From the NCBI GenBank assembly GCA_007123695.1, contig SLGN01000200.1:1-9349 (forward strand): DNA of 9,349 nucleotides, read 5' to 3'. The notes under the pieces were generated by a model. That model saw only the letters and a list, made by a program, of their open reading frames with translations, had not been told where the DNA came from and did not search any database. Below are positions 1 through 6,515 of the stretch, piece after piece. A program made the position numbers and the translations under genes. The DNA is from Verrucomicrobiales bacterium. GTDB taxonomy: Bacteria > Verrucomicrobiota > Verrucomicrobiia > Verrucomicrobiales > DEV007. Position 1 is the stretch's first letter, and each line of letters starts with the position of its first letter.

Positions 1-555
1 ACGGCAGATGGTTCCGGCAGCGGTCACGGTCCCGAATGCAAGCCTGGCAGGCCCCACAAGCCCCCCCTGCCCTCCCAGGAAAATCGGGTTCCGGTTGAGC
101 ATGACACCGGCCGGAACATCGCCTAACAGGGAAGGCGTAACCTTGTCCTGTTGGGGCGTGAAGTTGAAATGAATGTAGGAACTCCCCACCTCGCTGTGAT
201 TCTTCGGGCCGGTACCGCCGGCCATGAGGCAGTCGCAGAAATTGATCAAACTCCCCAGGGTGACGAACGGGAATAGTATCGTCTGTTTGACCCCCACCGT
301 GTGAGCGGCGCTGGCATACTCTTCGAAAATGGTCGCTTCCCGGACATGGCCGCCCGAGCCGACGGATGCGCCTTTCAGGAACACCCCTGTTTTGAAGTAT
401 CCCCCTTTCAGCGAGACGCCCGGCCCAAGGCAGCAACTGTCAATGGTGGCAGGGGTTTCAAGGCCCACCACCGCGCCGCTGCATATAAGGGTTTTTTCCC
501 CCGTGATTCTCGATCCCGGGTGGATGACAGCGCCTGCTTCAATTCGCTCAACCGA
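1..555 (-). CDS. GlmU-like left-handed beta-helix protein (UDP-sugar pyrophosphorylase type), N-terminally truncated and cut by the window edge
   Basis: A frame open from about 555 down to base 1 reads as a hexapeptide-repeat protein. Recognisable stretches, in order, are VIHPGSRITGEKTL, SLKGGYFK, VFLKGASVGSGGHVRE, AAHTVGVKQTILFPFVTLGS, NFCDCLMAGGTGPKNHSEVG, SSYIHFNFTPQQDK, GVMLNRNPIFLGGQGGLVGP and ARLAFGTVTAAGTICR. From memory this matches proteins annotated 'protein GlmU' or UDP-N-acetylglucosamine pyrophosphorylase, whose helix resembles the acyltransferase half of GlmU; the true substrate is uncertain. There is no ATG, GTG or TTG start near 555 in this frame, and the usual N-terminal segment before SVERIEAGAV is missing. 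The frame stays open into mcsA, but that part (for example residues read as DSVRPCSYAREQ) is only mcsA out of frame. The 3' end lies outside the window. Codons such as ATA, CTA, TTA, AGA and frequent CTT and AAA differ from the rest of the window. Family identity is fairly sure; whether the gene is intact is doubtful. Confidence 0.75.
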
Positions 556-980
556 AGCCGGGGATTGCTCTCGGGCGTAGGAGCAGGGTCGGACGGAGTC
601 TGCCGAGCTTCGGGCTCGGGGATGCGGCTGGGCACTTTTCCGACATGGCGGGTGTGCTTGTGCATCGCCTCGAGAAGGCCGTCGAGCCCCTCGTCGAAGA
701 CCTGGTAGCAGTCGGAGCAGCCGAAGCGGCCGGTCTTTTTGAAATCGGTCTGGGTGAACCCGCAGCTGCCGCAGACGAGCTCGTTCTTTCCCGGGGGCGG
801 ACCCACGGCGCTCTGCTTGCCCATTCCTTCGAGCATGTCGGCGAGCGCGAAGCCAGTCGGATCGGTGACGCCCTTTTCGTCGGCGCATGCCTTGCAGAGA
901 TTGACCTTCTGCATTTTGCCCTCGGCCATCTGGCTGAAGAAGATCGTCGCTTTCTCGGTGTGGCAGATGTCGCAGTTCAT
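408..980 (-). CDS. mcsA: McsA-like zinc protein (UvrB/UvrC-motif family), C-terminus disrupted
   Basis: The N-terminal part matches the McsA family: CDIC (C3, C6) paired with CKAC (C29, C32), then CGSC (C70, C73) with CSDC (C88, C91), two zinc-binding modules. In Firmicutes, McsA activates the protein-arginine kinase McsB, which marks proteins for ClpCP; in other phyla the role is less clear. After a proline-rich linker (about residues 117-140) the UVR motif begins (RLRLSELKQAL, residues 141-151, ending at base 528). The expected continuation, an acidic-basic helix of roughly 20 residues, is absent. The frame instead runs through DNA of the GlmU-like gene as meaningless sequence to a stop at 408. 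No mcsB follows. I chose the ATG at 980 (MNCDIC), the family's normal start. An in-frame ATG at 998 exists but abuts a hairpin. The gene follows ilvE by 67 bases. The family call is firm; a functional C-terminus is unlikely. Confidence 0.8.
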   Translation of the reverse strand: MNCDICHTEKATIFFSQMAEGKMQKVNLCKACADEKGVTDPTGFALADMLEGMGKQSAVGPPPGKNELVCGSCGFTQTDFKKTGRFGCSDCYQVFDEGLDGLLEAMHKHTRHVGKVPSRIPEPEARQTPSDPAPTPESNPRLRLSELKQALSSTRDRESRGKKPLYAAARWWALKPLPPLTVAALGRASR

Positions 981-998
981 GGATGAATGCGGGCGCAT

Positions 999-1024
999 CC
1001 GGGTTCGGGAGGCCCCGAGCCCGG
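999..1024. other. Strong hairpin between ilvE and mcsA
   Basis: On the plus strand, arms CCGGGTTCGGG (999-1009) and CCCGAGCCCGG (1014-1024) enclose the tetraloop AGGC. As plus-strand RNA the stem is 11 pairs including one U-G wobble (1004/1019). As minus-strand RNA, the direction of the genes, that position is an A-C mismatch flanked by five G-C-rich pairs on each side. It lies 23 bases past the ilvE stop and 18 bases before the mcsA start. It could attenuate or terminate transcription after ilvE, protect an mRNA 3' end, or affect mcsA translation. No U-run follows in the minus direction, so a standard rho-independent terminator is not supported. Confidence 0.5.
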
Positions 1025-1047
1025 TTTGGGCACGTCGTGCAGAGAGT

Positions 1048-1950
1048 CTACGCTACGGAAGTTGTCTCGTAAATCGGCGTGCCCGAGCTTTCCACCAGTT
1101 TTCTGAAGTCGCCGATGAGCCGCCGGGTGACCGGTCCGGGCTCTCCGTTGCCGATGACCCGCTTGTCGTATTCGGCCACGGGCACGACTTCGGCGGCGGT
1201 TCCGGTGAGAAAGACCTCGTCGGCGGTGTAGAGGTCGTAGCGGCTCAACTCGACCTCCCGCAGGTCGAGACCGGCCTCGGAGATGAGTTCGATGACGACG
1301 CCGCGGGTGATGCCGTAGAGCGAGCCCGAGGCCACGGTCGGGGTGTAGACGACGCCGTTCTTGACGATGAAGATGTTGTCGCCGGTGCATTCGGCGACGT
1401 AGCCGGCCGAGTTGAGCATGACGCCCTCTTCCGCGCCGGCGGCGAGGGCCTCGACCTTGGCCATGACGTTGCTGAGGTAGTTGAGGGATTTCACCGCGGG
1501 GGAGAGGGCGTCGTGGTTCGGACGTCGGGTGGAACAGGTCGCGAGGACGAGGCCCTTTTCGTATTTCTCGGGCGGATAGAGCGAGATGGTCGAGGCGATG
1601 ACCACGATGGAGGCGCGTTCGCAGCGGTAGGGGCTCAGGCCGAGCTCGCCGACGCCGCGGGTGACGAGGAGGCGGATGTATCCGTCGTGAAGCCCGTTCC
1701 GACGGATCGTCTCGAGCGTCATTTCGCAGACTTCCTCCCTCGTCGCGGGGATCTGGAGGTGGATTGCCTTGGCCGAGTCGAAGAGCCGGTCGATGTGTTG
1801 TTCGAGCCGGAAGACACGGTCGTTGTAGAAGCGGATGCCTTCGAAGACTCCATCACCGTAGAGCAGACCGTGGTCGAAGACGGAAATCTTGGCGTCCGCC
1901 TTCGAGTGGAACTGTCCGTCGATGAAGATCTGGATGTCTGGGGAAATCAT
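1048..1950 (-). CDS. ilvE: Branched-chain amino acid aminotransferase (PLP class IV)
   Basis: This 300-residue protein matches the small BCAT type in length and motifs. The enzyme transfers the amino group between glutamate and the keto acids of leucine, isoleucine and valine in the cytoplasm, using pyridoxal phosphate. Visible landmarks are the N-terminal FDHGLLYGDGVFEGIR (residues 25-40), LEQHIDRL (49-56), the PLP-binding lysine in PAVKSLNYLSN (K154), the glutamate that contacts the pyridine ring in YVAECTGDNIF (E187), the phosphate-binding loop GITRG (213-217) and FLTGTAAEVVPV (247-258). Related class IV enzymes (D-amino-acid transaminase, aminodeoxychorismate lyase) share the fold, but these motifs favour BCAT. 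The ATG at 1950 gives the family's usual N-terminus; no Shine-Dalgarno sequence precedes it. It lies 103 bases after the M42 peptidase gene and before mcsA. No other ilv or leu gene is near, so it is not part of a classical ilv operon here. Confidence 0.92.
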   Translation of the reverse strand: MISPDIQIFIDGQFHSKADAKISVFDHGLLYGDGVFEGIRFYNDRVFRLEQHIDRLFDSAKAIHLQIPATREEVCEMTLETIRRNGLHDGYIRLLVTRGVGELGLSPYRCERASIVVIASTISLYPPEKYEKGLVLATCSTRRPNHDALSPAVKSLNYLSNVMAKVEALAAGAEEGVMLNSAGYVAECTGDNIFIVKNGVVYTPTVASGSLYGITRGVVIELISEAGLDLREVELSRYDLYTADEVFLTGTAAEVVPVAEYDKRVIGNGEPGPVTRRLIGDFRKLVESSGTPIYETTSVA

Positions 1951-1996
1951 GGGTTTTCGAGGCGGTCGGCGTCCATTTTGGACCGGCGGGTGCGGG

Positions 1997-2008
1997 AACG
2001 CAAGCGTT
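1997..2008. promoter_or_regulatory. Short perfect inverted repeat upstream of ilvE
   Basis: AACGCAAGCGTT consists of two five-base arms separated by AA. It lies in the 103-base gap between the M42 peptidase gene and ilvE, 47 bases before the ilvE start. On the minus strand, a weak promoter-like pair overlaps its left arm: TTGCGT, 17 bases, then CAAAAT ending close to the start codon. This could be an operator or promoter for ilvE, but a 12-base palindrome is not rare in such DNA. Confidence 0.2.
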
Positions 2009-2053
2009 TCAGACTGTCGAGTGTAGGGGAAGCGGGCCGATGGATCGGGGGAC

Positions 2054-3133
2054 TCAGATTTCGACGGCGAAGCGTTCGCCGGATTGGACCGAGCGCACGA
2101 AGGCGGTCATGAGGTCGATGACCCGTGCGACGTCGTCGAAGTCGGCCATTTCCACGATGCTGTGCATGTAGCGCAAGGGGAGGGAGACGAGGGAGCAGGG
2201 AATGCCGCCGCGCACGCTGTAGATGGAATCGGTGTCGGTGCCGGTGTAGCGAGACGAGGCTTCGTGCTGGAGAGGGATGCCGAGGTCTGCGGCGACCTCG
2301 ATGAGCCGCTGCACCATGACGGGGTGGTTCGCGGTGCCGTGGGTGATGGAGGGGCCACCGCCGAGAACGACTTTGCCGTGCTGGGGATGCTTGATGTCGG
2401 GGCTGTCGGTGGCGTGGGTCACGTCGAGGACGAGACAGAGGTCGGGCTTGATGTGGTAGGCGGCCATGGTGGCGCCGTGGCCGCCGATTTCCTCCTGCAC
2501 GGCGTTGAGGGCGATGCAGGTGGCGGCGGGGCGGGGGTCTTCGCCTGCGAGGCGGCGCGCCACCTCCGAAATGATGAAGCCGCCGATGCGGTTGTCGAGA
2601 GCGCGCCCCACGACTCGATTGCGTCCGAAGGGCACGGCGCCGTCGGCGTAGACGGCGGGATGCCCCACGCGGATGCCCATTTCGGCGACTTCTTCGGCGC
2701 TGGAGGCGCCCACGTCGACGAAGAGCTCGTGGACCTCGGGCGCCTTTTCCCCGTCCTTGCGGTCGCGAATGTGGATGGCGGTGTTCCCGATGATCCCGAG
2801 CACCTCGCCGGAGTCGCCGAAGACGGTGAGGCGTCGCCCCCGCGCATTGGCCCAGTCGGATCCTCCGATCCGGTCGACGCGGAGGAATCCGTCGCTGGCG
2901 ACGTATTTCACGATGAAGCCGATCTCGTCGGCGTGGGCTTCGATCATGACGCGGGGCCCGTCGGGGTCGGCGCCCCGCACCGTGGCCCAGGCGTTTCCGT
3001 AGGCATCGCTCTCGACGGAATCGGCGAAGCTGCGGCAGCGGTTCGCCCAGACCCGCTGGCCGCGCGCTTCGAAGCCCGTGGGGCTGGGGGTGTTGAGGAG
3101 TTCGTAGAGAAAGGAGTTCGATTCGGGGTCCAT
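2054..3133 (-). CDS. M42-family metallo-aminopeptidase (glutamyl aminopeptidase/endoglucanase-M type)
   Basis: This 359-residue protein has the family's usual length and all the expected di-metal site residues: H67 with D69 in EAHADEIGF, D180 in ALDNRIGG, the catalytic/metal glutamates E214-E215 in QEEIGGHG, D237 in LVLDVTHATD, and H324 in RYMHSIVE. GTDTDSI (298-304) matches the conserved GTDADAI-type segment. M42 enzymes are cytoplasmic aminopeptidases that often assemble into tetrahedral dodecamers and trim peptides released by proteases. Some were mis-named cellulases, and substrate preference cannot be read from this sequence. The N-terminal NTPSPTGFE is typical, so the ATG at 3133 is well supported, although no Shine-Dalgarno sequence precedes it. 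It begins 55 bases after gyrA in the same direction and is probably cotranscribed with it. Codon use matches the gyrase genes. No signal peptide or membrane segment is present. Confidence 0.92.
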   Translation of the reverse strand: MDPESNSFLYELLNTPSPTGFEARGQRVWANRCRSFADSVESDAYGNAWATVRGADPDGPRVMIEAHADEIGFIVKYVASDGFLRVDRIGGSDWANARGRRLTVFGDSGEVLGIIGNTAIHIRDRKDGEKAPEVHELFVDVGASSAEEVAEMGIRVGHPAVYADGAVPFGRNRVVGRALDNRIGGFIISEVARRLAGEDPRPAATCIALNAVQEEIGGHGATMAAYHIKPDLCLVLDVTHATDSPDIKHPQHGKVVLGGGPSITHGTANHPVMVQRLIEVAADLGIPLQHEASSRYTGTDTDSIYSVRGGIPCSLVSLPLRYMHSIVEMADFDDVARVIDLMTAFVRSVQSGERFAVEI

Positions 3134-3188
3134 GGGTCGGTCGGGGTGGGGTGTGGCCTCGCCGGCGGGGAGGCTGGATGGGGCGGAA

Positions 3189-5831
3189 CTACTCCGCGTC
3201 GGTTGGTTCTACGCTTCCGGCGGGCTCTTCGTCGTGATCGTCGGCGATCACTTGTGCGATGTCCTGGATCGTCTCGCCTTCCTTGAGGTTCATCAGCTTG
3301 ACGCCCTGGGCGTTGCGGCCGGTGGTGCGGATGTCCTTGGCCCGGATGCGCACGCTTTGGCCGCCGTCGGTCATGAGCATGATGTCGTCGCCTTCGGTGA
3401 CGGGCAGGGCGCCGACGACGAGGCCGGTCTTTGCGGTCACGTTCATGGTGATGACGCCCTTGCCGCCCCGGCCCTTGGTGGGGTAGTCGTCGAAGGGGGT
3501 GCGCTTGCCGAGGCCCTTTTCGCTGGCGACGAGCAGCTGCGCCCCCTCGCGTGCCACGGTGAGGGAGACGAGGTAGTCGTCGCCGCGCGGGCGGATGCCC
3601 ATGACGCCCGCCGAGCCGCGTCCCATCGGTCGGATGTCGGTCTCGCGGCAGCGAACGCAGTAGCCTTGGTTGGTCACGAGGCAGATTTCGTCGTCGCCGC
3701 CGGTTAGGACTACGCCGATGAGCTTGTTGCCCTCTTCGATGTTGATGGCGATGATGCCGTCCTTCCGGTAGTTGCGGAAGTCGGAGAGGCAGGTCTTCTT
3801 CACCTTACCGCTGCGTGTGGCGAAGAGGACGTAGAGGCTGTCGACGAAGGTCGCGTCCTTGTCCTCGCGACCGTGCGCCTCGATCCGCAGGGTGGCGGCG
3901 ATCTTTTCCTCGGGTCGCAGGTTGAGGAGGTTCTTGATGGAACGTCCCTTCGAGGTGCGCGCGCCTTCGGGGATCTGGTAGACCCGCTCGACGTAGACGC
4001 GCCCCGTGTCGGTGAAGAACATCAGGTAGTCGTGCGCAGTCGCGGCGAAGAGGTGCTCAACGAAGTCGATGGCCTCGTCCTCTGCGGCGGCCTCACGGGT
4101 CTCCATGCCTTTGAGCCCCTTTCCGCCGCGGGCCTGGGTGCGGTATTCGGTGGCCGGGGTGCGCTTGATGTAGCCCCGGTGGGTCACGGTGATGATGTTG
4201 GCTTCGTTGGCGATGAGATCGACGTTGGCGATCTCGCCCTCTTCGGCGGCGGCGAAGTCGGTACGGCGGGGAGTGCCGTACTTTTCCTTCACCTCGCGCA
4301 GCTCGTCCTTGATGATCTGGAGAACACGCTCCTCACGGGCGAGGATGTCGAGCAGGTCCTTGATCGTTTCGAGGAGTGCGTCGTAGTCGGATTTGATCTT
4401 GTCGCGCTCGAGTCCGACGAGCTGGTAGAGGCGCAGCTCGAGGATGTGCTCGACCTGCTTGTCGGTGAGGACGTAGCGGCCGGGATGGACCTCGAGACTT
4501 TCCTGCCCGCGCAGGAGGATGCCAAGGCTCTCGGCTGCTTCGGCGGCGAAGGTGTAGGCTTTGATCTTGGCCCGCGCCTCGTCCCGCGTCTTCGAGTCGC
4601 GGATCATGCGGATGAAGTCGTCGAGGTTGCCGAGGGCGAGGAGGTAGGCCTCGAGCCGTTCGGCCTGCTCCTCGGCCTTGCCGAGAAGGTAGCGGGTCCG
4701 GCGCAGGACGACCTCGCGGCGGTGCTCGATATAGCAGTTGATCGCGTCCTTCAAGTTCAGCAGCTTGGGACGCCGCTGGTCGATCGCGAGCATGTTGACC
4801 GAGAAGGTCGAGGAGAGGGCGGTGTGTTTGTAGAGGTTGTTCAGCACGACCTGGGCGCGGGCGTCGCGCTTGAGATCGACGACGACGCGGGTGTTCTCGT
4901 CCGACTCGTCGCGCACGGCGCTGATCTCGGGGATGGTCTTCTCGTTGGCGAGCTCGGCGATGCGCTCGACGAGCTTGGCCCGGTTCACCGCGTAGGGGAT
5001 CTCGGTGATGATGATCTGCTCGCGGCCTCTGGCGTCCTCGACGACTTCGGCGCGACCGCGCACCTTGACGCTGCCGCGTCCGGTCGCGGCGTAGTCGCGG
5101 ATGCCCTGCATGCCGAGGATGGTGCAGCCGGTGGGAAAGTCGGGCCCTTTGATGTAGGTGAGCAGCTCGGCGATGCCGATGGATGGGTTGTCGATCGTGG
5201 CGCAGATGCCATCGACGACCTCTCCGAGGTTGTGCGGCGCGATGTTCGTGGCCATGCCCACGGCGATGCCGGTGCCGCCGTTGACGAGCAGGTTCGGAAT
5301 TGCGGCGGGCAGAACGGAGGGCTCGTGGTTGGTCTCGTCGTAGTTGGCGACAAAGTCGACGGTGTCCTTCTCGAGGTCGGTCATCAGAGCCGAGCCGCAA
5401 TGGGTGAGGCGGGCCTCGGTGTATCGCATCGCGGCGGGCGGGTCGCCCTCGACCGATCCGAAGTTGCCCTGGCCGTCGACGAGGATGTCGCGCATGGACC
5501 AGTGCTGGGCCATGTTCACGAGGGTGGGGTAGATCGCGCCGTCGCCGTGGGGGTGGTACTTACCCATGGTCTCCCCGACGATGCGCGCGCACTTCAGGTG
5601 CTTCTTGTTCGGCGCGAGGGAGAGGTCGTGGTGCATCGCGTAGAGCAGGCGACGCTGCGAGGGCTTGAGCCCGTCGCGGGCGTCGGGCAGAGCGCGCGAG
5701 ATGATGACGGACATCGAGTAGTCCAGGAAGGACTGCGACATCTCGTCGGCCACGTTGATGGGGGAAATGCCGCTTTCTCCGGGAGGCGGAGTCGGGGAGG
5801 CGGGCGGCGGGGTGTTGGGGTCGTCGGACAT
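3189..5831 (-). CDS. gyrA: DNA gyrase subunit A
   Basis: This 880-residue protein is full length for GyrA. It forms A2B2 gyrase, cutting and rejoining DNA to introduce negative supercoils. A proline-rich tail (about residues 5-24) precedes the conserved INVADEMSQSFLDYSMSVI. The winged-helix/tower domain contains the catalytic tyrosine Y137 in AAMRYTEAR, next to R136. The quinolone-pocket region reads GKYHPHGDGAIYPT: the equivalents of E. coli Ser83 and Asp87 are G98 and P102. A coiled-coil region around 370-520 leads to the C-terminal pinwheel. That domain holds the GyrA box QARGGKG (566-572) and repeated blade motifs such as RTSKGRSIKN, PMGRGSAGVMG, TKGRGGKGV and TTGRNAQGVKL, ending in an acidic tail. 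The GyrA box identifies it as GyrA rather than ParC. The ATG at 5831 follows the toxin-like gene by 19 bases and is preceded by a pyrimidine-rich tract without a Shine-Dalgarno motif. Cotranscription with gyrB through the intervening module is likely. Confidence 0.97.
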   Translation of the reverse strand: MSDDPNTPPPASPTPPPGESGISPINVADEMSQSFLDYSMSVIISRALPDARDGLKPSQRRLLYAMHHDLSLAPNKKHLKCARIVGETMGKYHPHGDGAIYPTLVNMAQHWSMRDILVDGQGNFGSVEGDPPAAMRYTEARLTHCGSALMTDLEKDTVDFVANYDETNHEPSVLPAAIPNLLVNGGTGIAVGMATNIAPHNLGEVVDGICATIDNPSIGIAELLTYIKGPDFPTGCTILGMQGIRDYAATGRGSVKVRGRAEVVEDARGREQIIITEIPYAVNRAKLVERIAELANEKTIPEISAVRDESDENTRVVVDLKRDARAQVVLNNLYKHTALSSTFSVNMLAIDQRRPKLLNLKDAINCYIEHRREVVLRRTRYLLGKAEEQAERLEAYLLALGNLDDFIRMIRDSKTRDEARAKIKAYTFAAEAAESLGILLRGQESLEVHPGRYVLTDKQVEHILELRLYQLVGLERDKIKSDYDALLETIKDLLDILAREERVLQIIKDELREVKEKYGTPRRTDFAAAEEGEIANVDLIANEANIITVTHRGYIKRTPATEYRTQARGGKGLKGMETREAAAEDEAIDFVEHLFAATAHDYLMFFTDTGRVYVERVYQIPEGARTSKGRSIKNLLNLRPEEKIAATLRIEAHGREDKDATFVDSLYVLFATRSGKVKKTCLSDFRNYRKDGIIAINIEEGNKLIGVVLTGGDDEICLVTNQGYCVRCRETDIRPMGRGSAGVMGIRPRGDDYLVSLTVAREGAQLLVASEKGLGKRTPFDDYPTKGRGGKGVITMNVTAKTGLVVGALPVTEGDDIMLMTDGGQSVRIRAKDIRTTGRNAQGVKLMNLKEGETIQDIAQVIADDHDEEPAGSVEPTDAE

Positions 5832-5850
5832 GGGGGAAGGAAAATAGGGA

Positions 5851-6225
5851 TCAGTCTCGGAAAAGCCACTTCACCCGCGCGCGACGCCTTTCCACCTCGA
5901 CGGTGACGATAGCGCCGTGATGTAGGGCTTCGGACGCGGAGCGGAGGAACGACACGACCAGCTCGCCGGTTCCCTTGTCGGGGAGGGCGTCACCCGTGCG
6001 GAGCTGAACCAAGCTGGGTTTGGCGAACCCGTGCCAGGCGAGAAGGCTGCTGAAGTCAAGGTCGCGGGTGAGGATGACATGGTCGTTTGCTTCGGCCCAT
6101 CGCAGGATTTCAAGGTCATCGTCTCCGCGACTGCCGATTTCGGTCCAATAGTTGGCGTCGAAACCGGAATCCCGGAGGAAAACGGTCCAGCTCGGTGCCA
6201 TGCATTCGTCGACGAGGATCTTCAA
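5851..6225 (-). CDS. DUF5615 PIN-like protein, probable toxin of a type II toxin-antitoxin pair
   Basis: The protein has 124 residues, the usual size for the family. MKILVDEC places an aspartate (D6) at the end of the first strand, as in PIN-like nucleases. DDDLEILRWA (D36/D37, E39) and LTRDLDFSSLL (D55, D57) supply the other acidic residues of a PIN-type metal site. DUF5615 (related to Mut7-C/PIN domains) is commonly paired with DUF433 proteins, as here, and is predicted to be a ribonuclease toxin; activity is inferred. Translation appears to start at a TTG (6225-6223), because that gives the canonical MKILVDE N-terminus. The TTG overlaps the upstream gene's TGA stop as TTGA, a sign of translational coupling. 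It ends 19 bases before gyrA. The C-terminal RRRARVKWLF is basic. Chromosomal pairs of this type can also be domesticated or inactive, but no broken motif is visible. Confidence 0.85.
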   Translation of the reverse strand: MKILVDECMAPSWTVFLRDSGFDANYWTEIGSRGDDDLEILRWAEANDHVILTRDLDFSSLLAWHGFAKPSLVQLRTGDALPDKGTGELVVSFLRSASEALHHGAIVTVEVERRRARVKWLFRD

Positions 6226-6461
6226 GATGCTTGCAGTTCATATTCCTGGCCCCGCACCTTCATCGCCGCAAAGTGCAGCGCCTGCTCGATGTCCTCGCCC
6301 TCCAAGTAGGGGTAGTGTGCCAGGATCTCGGCATGAGATCGACCGCTCGCAACGGTATCGACGATGGTCGCTACGGTAACGCGGCTCCCGCGGATGCAGG
6401 CTTGGCCCTGCATGACGCCTGGGCGAAACGTGATGCGGTCGAGTCCTTCAACGTGGGTCAT
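6222..6461 (-). CDS. DUF433 protein, probable antitoxin
   Basis: This 79-residue protein matches DUF433 throughout: DRITFRPGVMQGQACIRG is the family's opening signature, SRVTVATIVDTVASGRS the middle, and EILAHYPYLEGEDIEQAL the end. DUF433 domains fold as a small helix-turn-helix-like unit and are the usual partners of DUF5615 PIN-like proteins. By analogy with other antitoxins it should bind both its toxin and its own promoter. The ATG at 6461 is the natural start. The preceding bases (CCCCTCACTCTGA) contain no Shine-Dalgarno motif. It begins 104 bases after the gyrB stop, in the same direction, and overlaps the toxin-like gene. An inverted repeat at 6490-6515 may be its operator. Family membership is clear; the antitoxin role is inferred from the pairing. 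Confidence 0.87.
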   Translation of the reverse strand: MTHVEGLDRITFRPGVMQGQACIRGSRVTVATIVDTVASGRSHAEILAHYPYLEGEDIEQALHFAAMKVRGQEYELQAS

Positions 6462-6489
6462 TCAGAGTGAGGGGTTAAAGTTGATAGGT

Positions 6490-6515
6490 CTGAGTTGGAA
6501 GCCAATGCCACTCAG
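6490..6515. promoter_or_regulatory. Inverted repeat upstream of the DUF433 gene (candidate operator or hairpin)
   Basis: CTGAGT (6490-6495) and ACTCAG (6510-6515) are perfect inverted arms. Between them lies a second, off-centre palindrome, TTGGAAGCCAA (6495-6505). The element is in the 104-base gap after gyrB, its near edge 28 bases before the antitoxin-like start, where an autoregulatory operator would be expected. It is not GC-rich and has no U-run, so it does not look like a gyrB terminator. I could not identify a convincing promoter beside it. Confidence 0.3.

Noticed and set aside
301..708. A 135-codon plus-strand frame at the left end
   Set aside because: It runs opposite the GlmU-like and mcsA genes, has no family resemblance, and crosses the junction between them.
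981..998. ATG at 998 as the mcsA start
   Set aside because: It would add MRPHSS before the canonical MNCDIC and sits directly against the 999-1024 hairpin. The ATG at 980 matches the family.
739..2112. A 457-codon open frame on the plus strand opposite ilvE and mcsA
   Set aside because: It spans two real minus-strand genes and their gap, has no recognisable domain, and shows the same antisense composition artefact. The 2084-3286 plus-strand frame opposite the M42 gene was rejected for the same reason.
3156..3174. Possible terminator between gyrA and the M42 gene
   Set aside because: The arms GCCTC/GAGGC give only five pairs around a nine-base loop with no U-run in the direction of transcription.
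3873..5906. A 677-codon open frame on the plus strand opposite gyrA
   Set aside because: Its translation is a low-complexity D/V/G/L/A-rich string with no family motif, the usual mirror image of a GC-rich gene with strong third-position bias. The minus-strand gyrA is unambiguous.
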